DNA from: Epithemia pelagica
Lineage: Eukaryota; Bacillariophyta; Bacillariophyceae; Surirellales; Surirellaceae
Direction of reading: 5' to 3'
Assembly: GCA_946965045.2 (NCBI GenBank)
Contig: OX337234.1
Location: 496,001 to 560,000, forward strand
DNA: 64,000 bases
A program made the position numbers and the translations under genes. Within the stretch, counting starts at the first letter, position 1. Each line of letters starts with the position of its first letter. The notes below the pieces were generated by a model. That model was not told where the DNA came from. It ran no database searches and worked only from the letters and a program-made list of their open reading frames with translations. Of this stretch, positions 32,578-43,558 are shown piece after piece.

Positions 32578-35500
32578 TGGACCGGTAATAAAAGCAAGAA
32601 TGAACACATGCCTCTTCTCTAAGAGCAAGTTGCTTACATGAACATTTCTGGTAGTGGTTCTACGTGCTGACATTTTGCACAACAGTCACAAGCTACGTGG
32701 ATAGACAGATGACTCACGTGGATGTGCAATCATCTCATCATCTGCATGGCATCCACTTGCATATGGATGAAGCAAATGTACGTGAAGTTTTTGCATGAGG
32801 AGTGGCCAGACATAGCTCTTGATTTGTGCACAGGAGCTGCCCAGAACAATCAAGTGAACATGCAGGAGTTCCTCATCAGAGAAAAAGTGCCTTTGCTTGA
32901 AGTCATCAATGAAGAAACATTTGTTGAGGCGGTGTCAGGAAGCAATGACAAGCACATCCTGGTAACGTTCAAGTGCTCATTGGAAGAAAGTGATGGGGAA
33001 ACAAGCACAAATCTTTTCCTAGTTATGGCAAGGTTTGTCAAGCAGCGGCATTGGATGGCAACATGGAGTGCCTTCCTGTGGCTATTGGTTGAATGGCTAA
33101 AGAAATCAATAGGTCAGCCTGACTTCCAGAATGAGGCGGGTGCATCCATCTGAGACACTTCTTCCTTCCGATATTCCAAGCCTGATCCCTACAGTGCAAC
33201 CGTCCGAATCCGCTCTGCCGAGTGACTTACCAAGTTTGATGCCGAGTCCGCGCTGATACATACAAAATCCGTTCTCGGCTAAAAACATGTGGAAAATTGC
33301 AGGTTTGCTTAACGTTGAACATGCATGAACCAGACAATGACGGCCTATGGTGGTTCAACGACAAGACTCCCAAGTAATCCCAGTGAAACTCAGAAATGGT
33401 TGCTGCGTTCTCTACCGAAAACCCAAAAGGCACAATTCAGCATCTCGTAGAAACCAAACAGAATTGTTGGCATTAACTTTTGGTCATTAATGTAATTACA
33501 GCATATTTCGGGAAATGAACTTGTTCGATTTTCATGGCTTCCTTGTGGCTCGCGCCATTGTGGATGCAACGTATGTAAGGAGAAATTGAGGCTCTAAAAA
33601 CGATCGTGAACTAACAATAAGTTGCACTAATTAACTGATAGGAAGACTCACTTCAGCGCCGCAGCACGGTTGTACAGAAATCAATTGGAGCGGAAAGCAT
33701 CTGAAAGGGAGAAGGGATTACTGTGACACTCCTGGCTCTTAGTCAATAAGTTGGAGTCCCTTCATCACACTACCCTTTCAATCAAGCTTCATCAGCACCA
33801 AGTCAAGCCACCAATAGTAACCAGCATGAGGAAATCAAAGTGCAAGGAGTCATGTCAAGTCTCAAGTGTATTTGCCCGAGCGGCAGAAAATTTCGCTCCT
33901 CGTGCGCGCATGCCTGCATTTGAAGCGTAGGCACCCGTACCGTTCCTACTGCTGACCAGCTGCCGGTCAGCGCTGACCGCAATCTGGTAGCGCTGACCGC
34001 AAGCTGACAGCCGCACGTGACGAGAGTTGCGCGTCGTCTTGTGGTCCAGGTTTGCTCGACCATTCAATTCGAAGAATCCTATCTAGTGAAAGCCGCACCC
34101 TGGGCACTGTTGTGCACATTGACTTTGAACTTGAAAAGATACAGAGTATCGCGTGATATATTTTATACTCATTTCGGAAGCGAACTAGTTGTACGCTTGA
34201 AGAAGGATATAGGGATAAGACCATCAAAACCAATGGCAAGCTATCATTCAGACTATAACACACAAGTTTCGGATGAAACTGGAATGCTAGTGTCGCAAGA
34301 CTAGAATCACCTATTAAGCTGAGAGGATAGAGAGAACAAGCAAGCAAGAGCTACATTCTTTAGTTCGTTTTGGCCGGTTCCCCGTTTTGGACAATAAAAC
34401 CAGAGGAGGTCCACAGCCCCTTATTAGAAGTCCTTTCATCTTGCATTCCGTTTTAGCAGTCTGCATGGCATGAGAGGTGCTTAGAGATTATTTAGATGGA
34501 GAAACCTCACTCCTTAAGGATTTTGCATCATCATGAGGCAGACCAATCTTCTGTATGCTTTGTGCCATGGAGAATTTACCTGCAGTAGGTCTAATAAATG
34601 GCATCGTCTGGACTACTGTCCATAGCTAGGTCACGTCAACCGAAATGCCGCATACCACTTCGCGTTGCGGTTGTTATACTAGAGGATAATATGTAGGATA
34701 TTCGGTGGTCATACTGTCGGTGCTCTTTTAACATCGATTTTATTGAATTGGTTCGGCGGACCACCTCCCGATGACCGCGGTTTCCGATTTTGACGAGTCC
34801 CTGCTTTTGTACGAAAATTGGTTCCATTTTTTGCTTCTGTTTCGTCTTCGTCTTCATCGTCATTATTATGCCGTCAACCATTGTATCTCCTCCTTCACTA
34901 CTAGTAGTTATCGTGACCATACCGGGTAACGTCCCGGGCAGGGAGGACAACGTATGCGGATTGGGACGAGATTCGTTTTTGGAATTTTGGTTGGCCTGCG
35001 CTGCGAACAAATTCGATCCGCTTATGACTTCGCGTCACAAGGTTTTCATTTTTTGGGGTATCGTTTCTCCCATTACTGCTTGGATCCGTTCCACTTTTTG
35101 GGTGCAGATTGCCTACGAACATTCATGCCGTTCAGTTCCTTTCCAACTTCCCACGTTTTTTCCCTAGTGCATCGTAGAATTCGCGGTTCAATCCGTCCAA
35201 CGTTGACTTGGTGTACAGCGTCCCCTCCAACATCCTTGTCGTTCCGCCTTCGATGACGACGTCCCTTCACGAAAATGGTTCGGGGAATTGCAAATCGAAA
35301 GAAATGCCACGCGGTCGATTCTTCTTCATGTCGTCGTCATTTTCCCCTCCAGATACTGCCACCTTCCCCGAACCACCGTACACAGGACTCGTAACTGCGC
35401 CGTTTTCGCCGGTGAAACTGACTGTATCCGAACGCGACTATGATGTAGTGGTGGTCGTCGTTGTCACCGTAATCTCCTCCCTCCACCTACCCTCTTCCCC

Positions 35501-35893
35501 CCACAGAATACATGTCGAATAAAGCGCAAGTTGAGAAAACTGTTGACATCTAAATCATACTCCGTTGACTACGTTTGTTCTGTGGGTGTGAAAAAGAGCT
35601 GCGTCCCCTGCGTTGTCTCCCCACCACAGTACCATTTATAGTAGCCTGGCCTGTCGTTCTTGGTCGCTTTGCTCTCTGGCAAGGCGCCACTCACGTAGTG
35701 AACCGGCTGTGTTGCGGCTTTCATTTTTCTCTTTCTTGTGATCGCTGGAATGTCGAGGAGGAGCAACCCGGCGAAGATTGCTCGTCGTCGTCGGCCTCAT
35801 TTCGGAAGCTGCTCCACCGACAGTTGTGATGATGGTGCCGTCGTGAGCCCTCCAGGCTGTCGTCATCATCATTGTAGTCGACAACAGATCATC
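32578..35893. other. Gene-poor eukaryote-like DNA inside the insertion
   Basis: No recognised gene. Composition drops to that of the host. A 143-codon frame at 32722-33153 (listed) is the longest. A small minus-strand frame near 33106-33288 encodes two diverged copies of a G-x-x-LG-x-S-x-GR-x-x-SDGCT unit. Around 33960-34015 the palindromic word CGGTCAGCGCTGACCG and the word GCGCTGACCGCAA recur. The stretch may be older transposon remains. Confidence 0.45.
32722..33153 (+). CDS. Hypothetical 143-residue frame
   Basis: An intact frame from ATG 32722 directly after the bacterial mutase fragment. I recognise no domain. Its codon usage and AT content are host-like rather than bacterial. It may be a fragment of a transposon protein or a chance frame. 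Confidence 0.3.
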   Translation: MCNHLIICMASTCIWMKQMYVKFLHEEWPDIALDLCTGAAQNNQVNMQEFLIREKVPLLEVINEETFVEAVSGSNDKHILVTFKCSLEESDGETSTNLFLVMARFVKQRHWMATWSAFLWLLVEWLKKSIGQPDFQNEAGASI

Positions 35894-37126
35894 CTAGCAT
35901 GCAAGCCCGCCACGGTTCAAGGAATCCGCAAGGAAAGAGGCACGTTCGGTATCGGACACACATGTGTCGTTTAAGCCGTCATCCACGCCTTGTGTAGTGT
36001 TTGGTGGCTCCTCCTCATCTTCCAGAGGGGGGCATGCTGGCATTAGTTTTGTGTCGCGAGACGCGGAGTAGTTGATTGCGCTTTTAACCAACAGCAGCCA
36101 CGGATCGGGCAGGGAATTTCCCAATGTCATTCGGACCTTTCCAACATGTACTGGGTTGCTTACTTCGCCTGTGTAGATGGTCGGGATCCCAATTTGTGAT
36201 GCTGGGTTTGCCTTAATTTCGTCAACAAGCTTCTTCCAACGGAAAAGCGATACATTCTTTGGATTGTTGAGCTCTTTGTGCTTGAAAGACTCGAAGACCT
36301 CGTTACCCTTGACACAACCGGCAACGCCCCTGATGAACGTACAGAGTAGTTTTCGGGCCTCTTCAATGTCATGTACCGAACACTCTCCCGGCACCATTGA
36401 TAGAACAGACTTCGAGGCCCGTCTTCTCTTTGCCCCAAAGGTGATTGCAAGGCAGTCATATTCGGTTGCCGTTTCCTCGCTGCTGGCCCAATTCATCACT
36501 TCATCAAAACTCAAGCAGGGAACCAAAATCATGGACGGATCCTCTGAGTCAAAATATGTCTTCTGCGCGGAGCAATACAGTTTGTTGAATTTGTGGCCCT
36601 TGAGAGACGTGAAGCGTTTCCCGGCTTTCACGCCCACAAGAATCTTCCGCCTTTTGAGGTTTGAAGCCCCTGGTACATTCTCGAATAGGGCATCAGTTTC
36701 GACGTTCACTCCAACTGCTGCTTCGCCGAGATAACCGAAAGCCTTGTGACATGTTTCTGCATGTGATAGAAGGTGTGCTGCCTCTGCATCAGTGTTACCA
36801 AAACAGTCGAGTTTGAGACGGTTATTTTTGTGGTTTGCCGTGCCAGAGCTGTAATCTGGATTTCGAATCCCAGATTTGAGGTTTTCGTAGCAAGTCTTGT
36901 AAAGCCTTCCCTGATCATTTGTGCGTTTGATCACGTCAAAGTCATTGGCGGCTATGGTGATAAAGGAGTCGGCATCCCACACTGACTCCATGAACGTGAA
37001 ATATGTGCCAGCACCCCTGAGCTCCAACTCCTCCCTGGAAAGGGAAGCTCTAAAAGCAAGATCTTCATTGGCGATCATGTCGTCGCTCTTTCCCGTTGCA
37101 GACCAAACAAAAGGAACAGGCGCCAT
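35894..37126 (-). CDS. Uncharacterised 410-aa protein, possible HNH-like motif
   Basis: An intact frame from ATG 37126 with host-like codon usage. I do not recognise the family. The segment LDCFGNTDAEAAHLLSHAET has a Cys followed by an AHL-type His motif and a later Cys/His, loosely like the start of an HNH nuclease fold as found in some algal and fungal proteins. The C-terminus is acidic. An open frame in another register upstream (37065-37490) suggests the N-terminus may be spliced or frameshifted. It lies beside transposon fragments and may be element-encoded. The nuclease idea is a weak inference. Confidence 0.45.
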   Translation of the reverse strand: MAPVPFVWSATGKSDDMIANEDLAFRASLSREELELRGAGTYFTFMESVWDADSFITIAANDFDVIKRTNDQGRLYKTCYENLKSGIRNPDYSSGTANHKNNRLKLDCFGNTDAEAAHLLSHAETCHKAFGYLGEAAVGVNVETDALFENVPGASNLKRRKILVGVKAGKRFTSLKGHKFNKLYCSAQKTYFDSEDPSMILVPCLSFDEVMNWASSEETATEYDCLAITFGAKRRRASKSVLSMVPGECSVHDIEEARKLLCTFIRGVAGCVKGNEVFESFKHKELNNPKNVSLFRWKKLVDEIKANPASQIGIPTIYTGEVSNPVHVGKVRMTLGNSLPDPWLLLVKSAINYSASRDTKLMPACPPLEDEEEPPNTTQGVDDGLNDTCVSDTERASFLADSLNRGGLAC

Positions 37127-37383
37127 TCCTCGATGCGGTACGGTAATGTCTGATCGAGAGAGAAGAGGGGAAGAGTGTCATCGTCGTCGCCACTTTGAAA
37201 GGTTCCGAACGCGCCCCGAGAAGTTCAGAAAGACATAGCAGCGGGGTCACAATTTCGCTGTCGCTGTTGCCCGTCCGTCCGTCATCGTTCATGTTTTGAT
37301 TTTTGTGTGAATGAATACGGTCGACAAGCAGACCTGTGTTGCAAAGTCTAAAACGTAGTACAGACAGACTACCAAACAAATTA

Positions 37384-37945
37384 CTCCCTCCTGAAAGAAA
37401 ATAGTGCACGATTTTTTTTTTGGTTATTTTAGTCGCGTTAAAAACTCTCGTAGGCTCTGGTACAAACCTACAGGAGGACGGCTGGCTCATTCGGAGTCGA
37501 ACTCCACCCTGATTTCGTAGATGAACATATGCGCGAGTCTACACTATTATAGGAAAAGTACAACTTTTGTGTGCGACGAGTGAGCAGAACCATGGCCAAA
37601 GGTGCCGTCGTTGACCATGGAATTCAGCATGGAAATGGCACGAATCTTGTCAGTTGCACGCATATTCCTACTCTTTGATGCCCTGGGGGGCCGCCCTGAA
37701 GAGGACGTGTTCATAGGCGCCATAAAAGTCTCAACCGGTGGGCACTGAAAAGCAAAGCTCGAAATGGCGCCTTTTGAACGGTCATATCTCATCCCCTTGC
37801 AAGAATCGAACATATAAGTAATACACCAATATAGAGCTAATGAGTAGAGCTTTCTAGGGAAAAAAATTTTAGGAAAAAAGGACGTTTGCTCGTTGAGATA
37901 TCGTTTTTTTTCTATAATCGTGCACTATTTTCTTTCAGGAGGGAG
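37384..37945. mobile_element. Stowaway/Tc1-mariner-type MITE with 30-bp perfect inverted termini
   Basis: The first and last 30 bases are perfect reverse complements starting CTCCCTCC, the terminal motif known from Stowaway elements. TA lies immediately outside each end (37382-37383 and 37946-37947), the expected mariner target duplication. The 562-bp interior carries one 88-codon minus-strand frame (37547-37813) whose end, DKIRAISMLNSMVNDGTF, resembles the N-terminal helix-turn-helix of plant and oomycete mariner transposases. It is probably a deletion derivative of a full mariner-like element that still keeps transposase N-terminal sequence. Confidence 0.82.
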
Positions 37946-38103
37946 TACGTCCTATCTTAGATTGTGAGACTATCTATCCAAACCACAAAGATCGATCTCA
38001 TCGATCTTTGACCCTTTTAGTCTTGTCGACCTGTCGGTTGAATCCATTGAAGATCCCGTCACCATTGTCGACCCTTTTCATTCTGCCGTTGACCACTCTC
38101 ATC

Positions 38104-39327
38104 TCATGTTCCCGATGTGAACTCAAAGATGATCTTGCGGAAGATGTTGGAGTCAGCCGTCTTGCACATGTCTCTCAGACTCTTGTTCTCTCCGGCGTTG
38201 TCACACCTTGTTTTCTTGACTTCCGTTTTGTCGTCTTTCAGGTCTCGCATCAACGACATGACTTCATGCGGTGCATCCGACTTGGCTTTAAGGAGTCTAC
38301 TCCATGTCCTTCCCATGCAGTCGTCCACGATGCATAACCACACCTTGGCTCCTCCCAAGGATCTGTGCTCGGCTACTGTCGACGAGTCAATGAACAAACG
38401 TTCGCCGCAGATCTCACTCTGTGCCTTCGTGGTCTTCTTGACTGCCTTCTGCTGCATGTTGCTCATTTGACATTCTTCACATGCCTCGAGAGTCCCAGTC
38501 AGCTTAATTCCATGCTTCTTCGCTGTTACCTCCATCGAATCCTTGCTAGCTTGGCCCACAATCCGATGGAATCTGTTAATGTCGACGCATTCATTTGGTT
38601 TTGGTTTCTTCTTTGCTTGTTGCTTCTTCACTTCATTTGACCATGTAACTTTTCTTGTAGGCTTCTCTTGGCCCATCTCTTCAATTTCATCTTCCGAGTC
38701 TTCGTCATCTGCATCTTCATCTGTTACGCAGTTGACGTTCTTGGTTGGTTGAGGTGCATCTTTCACACATGCCACCTCCCCCTCCGATGGTTCCGACATC
38801 CTTGGAACCAAATCGACACCAACCAAAACGCCATCCTTTGTTCTGATGACTCGATCGAACGATAACGTCGCCCCGTCCTTGGTTAGCGTGATCGTTACCC
38901 CATTATTTGTTATTTGCCAGCCACTCTCCAGAGCTTTTGTCAGGCTAAATAACGGTTTTGGCTGACGCGGTGAAAGCTTGTTTGGCAAATTCATCATGTT
39001 GCGACGAAGATGTTCCATCAGCCTTCCTTGTGACGGCTTGGATAGATAGTCTCCCGTCATTTCGTTAGTTGGCTTGCACTCTGGCTGCATTAATCCCTTG
39101 CTTACTTGATCTGTAACAAAGAAATGCCTCATGTCCACATGACGAGTCCTTTTTCCGGTGCTCGCTCTTCCATTTTTGATCCATTTGAGGGTACTTTTGT
39201 TGTCCTGTTGTAATCGACACAGTGCAACGTTGCATCCTTGCTTTTCGAGAAATTTTCTCATCCATAAAATGTGCGACATTGCGTCGTCCACTGCTAATCG
39301 CTTCTTCGATGCGCCTGTGCGTTGCAT
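38104..39327 (-). pseudogene. Rearranged Ty1/copia fragment: RNase H fused to protease end and integrase
   Basis: A 407-codon frame. The N-terminal part is copia RNase H (LQQDNKSTLKWIKNGRAS, HVDMRHFFVTDQV, GDYLSKPSQG). It runs without a break into the region after a copia protease (LFSLTKALESGWQITNNG), the GAG-pre-integrase finger (FHRIVGQAS..., CEECQMSN) and the start of the integrase core (LFIDSSTV, CDNAGENKSL). It ends at FEFTSGT, just before the usual integrase continuation. Normal copia order is protease-integrase-RT-RNase H, so the 3' end of one copy is joined in frame to the 5' half of another, with no LTR between. The RT is missing. Confidence 0.75.
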
Positions 39328-39489
39328 GAAATGTTGGAACGTGCTGTTTCCTAGCTACGTTTGCACAGGTTCTAGCTCAAACTGTTAGGTTCCCTCACTA
39401 GTGTGAGACTATTGCCCTATCTAGCGCATAGATTGTTCTTTCATGCAAAGTATGAGCCCATCGTTAACACGTCGCTCATGTCGTCGACT

Positions 39490-39603
39490 TCATTGAACGC
39501 GCTCGGCAAACCCTGGTCCCAGTTCGTTGATCCGCTCCAGCATGTCGACATGGGCGGGCCGGAAGCGGGAGGTGTCGTAGTAGTCGCGAAAGGTCAGCTT
39601 CAT
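39490..39603 (-). pseudogene. Truncated bacterial gene start downstream of the nicX-like gene
   Basis: An ATG at 39603 overlaps the stop of the nicX-like gene as ATGA, typical of translationally coupled bacterial genes. It opens 37 codons (MKLTFRDYYDTSRFRP...) in GC-rich codon usage and stops at 39490, where host-like DNA begins. The family is not recognised from so short a piece. It was probably the second gene of the bacterial operon. Confidence 0.55.
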
Positions 39604-40604
39604 GCCAGGTCCCCCTGAAGAACGCCATTGATGACAACCGGCGTGCCGTCGAGCGTGATGGTGCAGCCGCGCATGGGCAGGTCGAAATGGCCGAGCGTGA
39701 AACGGCCGGCATACTGGTTGGAGCCGGTGGACCACAGGAAATTGCCGGCAAAGGCGCGAAACTCGGTGCCTTGCACATCGCGCTTGTCATACAGCGCCAT
39801 GCTCTCCCAGCGGGCATGCGGATTCATGCCCCAGCCCACATGGGACAGGCCGTAGGCCACCGGGTCATCCCAGGCCGCCAGGTATTCGCGAAACAGTTCG
39901 GCGTCGACATTGTCGCCGGTTATCGCGCTGACAAAATCGTTCTCGACGACAAATCCGATCGTGTTCTGCAGGTAGGTCTTGAAGGTCAGGTTCATGTCGC
40001 CCGGCGCCATGACGATCTGCCCGTTGATGGTATTCTCGCCCGGAAAGCACAGGCACAGCCCGCCGGGCCAGTGAGCAACGCCGCCCTTGGCAGTGGTGAA
40101 GCCGGGCGTACCGCCACAAGGCGCGTCGCGCACGTCGATCACCAGGTCCGTGCCGGCTGCACTGGTCACCCGTATTTCGGATGCAGCCTTCAGCATGTCG
40201 ATGCCGAGCTGCACCTTGGGGCCGAGTTCGCCCTGCGGTTCCGTGCGCTCGAGGATTTCCGGATGCTCGTTGCAGATCACGAAGAGCCGCGCGCCGGCCT
40301 CCTCGATTTCCGGCCACTCCTCGGCGTGCAGCAGGCCCTCAACGGTGACGTCGACCACCACCTCGACCCGTTTCAGCGCTTCCACCACGTGGCGGATGCC
40401 GGCGATGGCGTTGGAGGCACCGGTGGACTTGACCGGCACCGGGGCGGTCTGCGGCGGGGTCTGCAGCACAATGGTCGAGTAGACGGCGCCCAGTTCATGG
40501 AGCGCCAGGGCACACAGCTGCTGCAACACGGGCCGGGACTGGCTTTCCGCCACGATCGCCACCTGCGTGCCGGCGCCGATGCCGTTCAGCGCCAATGCGC
40601 GCTT

Positions 40605-41052
40605 GGCATCTCCTCCGTCCGGCTCACTCCTTAGTTCACTTCCTTGCACCTACTCGTATGGCATTGGTCACAAAAACACGAAGAGAGAATGGGCGCGCAT
40701 CTGTACGTATAGTACTGACTACGTACAATTTACTGATAGGGGAACTCCGACCCACAGGAGCAAAACGGCCGCTTGGGAAGCGTAACCATTCTTTCAAATC
40801 GACGCACGCTCAGTAGCTGTCGGTTACCAAGCATGCTCTTGCTGACCGTAGATTCTTCGCCCGAGTACCGTTCTAGCCCCCGCAAGCACGGGTTGGCACG
40901 CAGGGCGAACCGCTGCAAAATACCATTTGCCAAAATCCTCACATGCCACTGCGAGAATTTTGCCAAAGCCTTCACATGTCCACGGTTTCCGAAATCCATC
41001 AGCCAACTCGTAAACGACGAACAAGCGACATGAAGTCATCTTATCCTTATCC
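40605..41052. repeat. B2 terminal repeat of the DIRS-order element
   Basis: 448 bp, same sequence as 41327-41774. Directly abuts the truncated nicX-like gene at 40604. Confidence 0.9.
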
Positions 41053-41068
41053 AGGGAGGGAGGGTGGG

Positions 41069-41327
41069 AAAAAACTAAAACTCAGAGCAATACAAACTCA
41101 ATAGATGCTGGACCTGCAGGGAAGAGCACCTTCTCGAATAGATCAATCTGAAGACAGTGTGACCAAGACGATTGTCCCAATCCGTGGTTCAGAACTCTTG
41201 GTGAATTCTCACACACGTACTCGGATCTTTCTTCAATCGTCTGAATCTTGTAGTGTAGGTGAAGGTCTGTGAACTAAGTGACTGACACCGTCCGTTGTCG
41301 CCACCGGATTAGCTTGAGCACATGTAG
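41069..41327. repeat. A2 repeat of the DIRS-order element
   Basis: Same sequence as A1 at 50024-50282, offset 8955 bp. A 16-bp G-rich linker (41053-41068) separates it from B2. Its last base is also the first of B1. Confidence 0.88.
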
Positions 41328-41774
41328 GCATCTCCTCCGTCCGGCTCACTCCTTAGTTCACTTCCTTGCACCTACTCGTATGGCATTGGTCACAAAAACA
41401 CGAAGAGAGAATGGGCGCGCATCTGTACGTATAGTACTGACTACGTACAATTTACTGATAGGGGAACTCCGACCCACAGGAGCAAAACGGCCGCTTGGGA
41501 AGCGTAACCATTCTTTCAAATCGACGCACGCTCAGTAGCTGTCGGTTACCAAGCATGCTCTTGCTGACCGTAGATTCTTCGCCCGAGTACCGTTCTAGCC
41601 CCCGCAAGCACGGGTTGGCACGCAGGGCGAACCGCTGCAAAATACCATTTGCCAAAATCCTCACATGCCACTGCGAGAATTTTGCCAAAGCCTTCACATG
41701 TCCACGGTTTCCGAAATCCATCAGCCAACTCGTAAACGACGAACAAGCGACATGAAGTCATCTTATCCTTATCC
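41327..41774. repeat. B1 repeat of the DIRS-order element
   Basis: Direct repeat of 40605-41052 at an offset of 722 bp. It lies 66 bp from the stop of the tyrosine recombinase ORF. Confidence 0.9.
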
Positions 41775-41839
41775 CCCACCTTGCCTCATCTGCCGTATTT
41801 CGATAGCAAAGACGTTCTGTCAAATCGTCTTTGAGAAAA

Positions 41840-43558
41840 TTACAATTCTTCCGAATATTGCAACAAGGTTCGTAGCGCTGCAACAACGTCGGTGTATACC
41901 TCTAGCATTTCAGATTCCGCGAATCTGTTACCAGCGTGATCCTGTTTTCTCCATCGGTTGTTCAGAACCACAACATCTTTTGGGATCCGTTGGTTTCTGG
42001 CTTGCGTTGTGGACCCTCGTCTGAGCGATCGTCTTACACTAAAAGATGCTCCCGATTCCGTCAGATCTGGGACCAGAGATGAATGGGCAATCTGCATCAC
42101 ATACAAACTCTTGTGCCATAGGATGTCCAGCTCTCTTATGCTTGCGGCTTGATCACTTCGGGGTCTCAGTCGAATTAACGGCCCCTCTTCCACACCAATC
42201 AACGAGTATAAATTGAGTAGCCTTGTCATCCAAACGGCATTCTTGATGCCTGACTTGGTCTCTGCCGCTAACGGAATTTTGTGGCGTCTAAAACCAGTCA
42301 TGTTCTTGAATCTGCCTTGCAATGCCAACACCACATGCGGTTTCTTTGGGTGCTTCAAACCCAAGTTCGTGTACAGCTTGGATTCACCCAACCTGATATG
42401 TCCCAACTCCTCCCCTCGTAGCGCCGAGGAGAAGCCCAACATAAGTGCCGCACCCATCACGACCGTCTCAAACTTCGACAATGAGTATCCCACCGTCATC
42501 TCTTCTTCCCGAGCCCATGCCTTCTCGTAGAAACCTTGTAGGGCCAACAACAATTCAATGGATACCGCGGCATCTTGCAGTTTGACATCACCCATCCGTT
42601 CATGGCTGCCAATCATAAATTTCTTGAACCACATCGAATTGGTTGAACTGGTGGTTATATGTGTGGATCTCTTTCCGTCTGACATGATGGCTCCATCCGT
42701 ACCTTTAGGAGTGGTATGAATAAAATTGCTAATTCCAGAGCGAATCCCTCGCATAGTATCCCACTGGATAGTCTTCGAGTTTCTTCCGTGATCCATGGAG
42801 CGCTGAAGAGACACCATTGCAGGCACCATGCCCTGCACATCCTCCACCGGAAATGGTCCCCTGGGAGTGTCAGGACAAGGGTTTTCGATTCGTAGATCTT
42901 TCAGGATCTTCATCACTCTAATCACCTCTAACAGGTTTCCCTTTACCGTACTGGAACGCCTCGCCCAGAACGCATCCAAGTTGGCCCGGGTGATACAAAG
43001 CTGCGCCCATTTGTCTTCTCGAGACTCGTATACCGGATCTCTCTTGTAAATATTCCGAAAATGACATAGAGTACATTGGAACGTGGTAAGAAGATGGTCA
43101 CCTGCTCTTGCGCAAGTGTACCAGTCGTCCATATCCTTACGTTCCTTTTCCGTTGCTTCCCAGCCTTCTGTTTCCTCCACCCACTCTCCGTTTTCGTTAA
43201 GTTCCATCTTCCTCGGCTGTAAGTCACGAGGAAACGGATCGGGCTTCGCTGTCACCTCGTAACAGTGAGGGTGGTACGCCGAACGGCACGGTTCCCAATG
43301 TCCACGCGCGTGCCCATAGTTGGCACAGATGATGCCCCGCGAATGGGATAGATTGCCTGTGCAACGTGCGCACGTAATGGCCTTGGTCTCGAAAAAATGG
43401 CTCGAACTTAACTCGCCAAGGCACTCTGTGTAGAAGAGGGAAAATAAAAGCGAGAGTGAGAGGCTCAAACTCCGACTCACGAGGCCACCATTGCTCGCCG
43501 AACGGAAGAACACAGATAACATCAGATATTTTGAAAAGCATCTTTCTCCACTTTCCAC
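41840..43558 (-). CDS. Tyrosine recombinase of the DIRS-order element
   Basis: Open for 572 codons. The first codon in the open frame is GTG and the start overlaps the RT frame by about 330 bp, so expression may need splicing or reinitiation. The N-terminal part has Cys/His pairs (CARCTGN, CTLCHF) like zinc ligands. The catalytic half shows the first arginine in SSALRGEELGHIRL, a second Arg cluster SVRRSLRRGSTTQA, NNRWRKQD, and the presumed nucleophile tyrosine in MLEVYTDVV. This arrangement matches phage-integrase-type recombinases of DIRS retrotransposons, which insert a circular DNA copy without target duplication. Confidence 0.8.
   Translation of the reverse strand: MESGERCFSKYLMLSVFFRSASNGGLVSRSLSLSLSLLFSLFYTECLGELSSSHFFETKAITCARCTGNLSHSRGIICANYGHARGHWEPCRSAYHPHCYEVTAKPDPFPRDLQPRKMELNENGEWVEETEGWEATEKERKDMDDWYTCARAGDHLLTTFQCTLCHFRNIYKRDPVYESREDKWAQLCITRANLDAFWARRSSTVKGNLLEVIRVMKILKDLRIENPCPDTPRGPFPVEDVQGMVPAMVSLQRSMDHGRNSKTIQWDTMRGIRSGISNFIHTTPKGTDGAIMSDGKRSTHITTSSTNSMWFKKFMIGSHERMGDVKLQDAAVSIELLLALQGFYEKAWAREEEMTVGYSLSKFETVVMGAALMLGFSSALRGEELGHIRLGESKLYTNLGLKHPKKPHVVLALQGRFKNMTGFRRHKIPLAAETKSGIKNAVWMTRLLNLYSLIGVEEGPLIRLRPRSDQAASIRELDILWHKSLYVMQIAHSSLVPDLTESGASFSVRRSLRRGSTTQARNQRIPKDVVVLNNRWRKQDHAGNRFAESEMLEVYTDVVAALRTLLQYSEEL

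Noticed and set aside
34790-35522. Small plus-strand frames of 100-125 codons
   Set aside because: They overlap one another in different registers, with Ser/Pro/Val low-complexity composition and no domain.
37126-37490. Upstream in-frame extension of the 410-aa protein
   Set aside because: The open frame upstream is in a different register, and no GT-AG pair gave a convincing splice, so I kept ATG 37126.
39687-40634. A 315-codon plus-strand frame opposite the nicX-like gene
   Set aside because: GC-rich bacterial DNA often leaves the antisense frame open. The minus-strand reading has conserved NicX motifs, this one does not.
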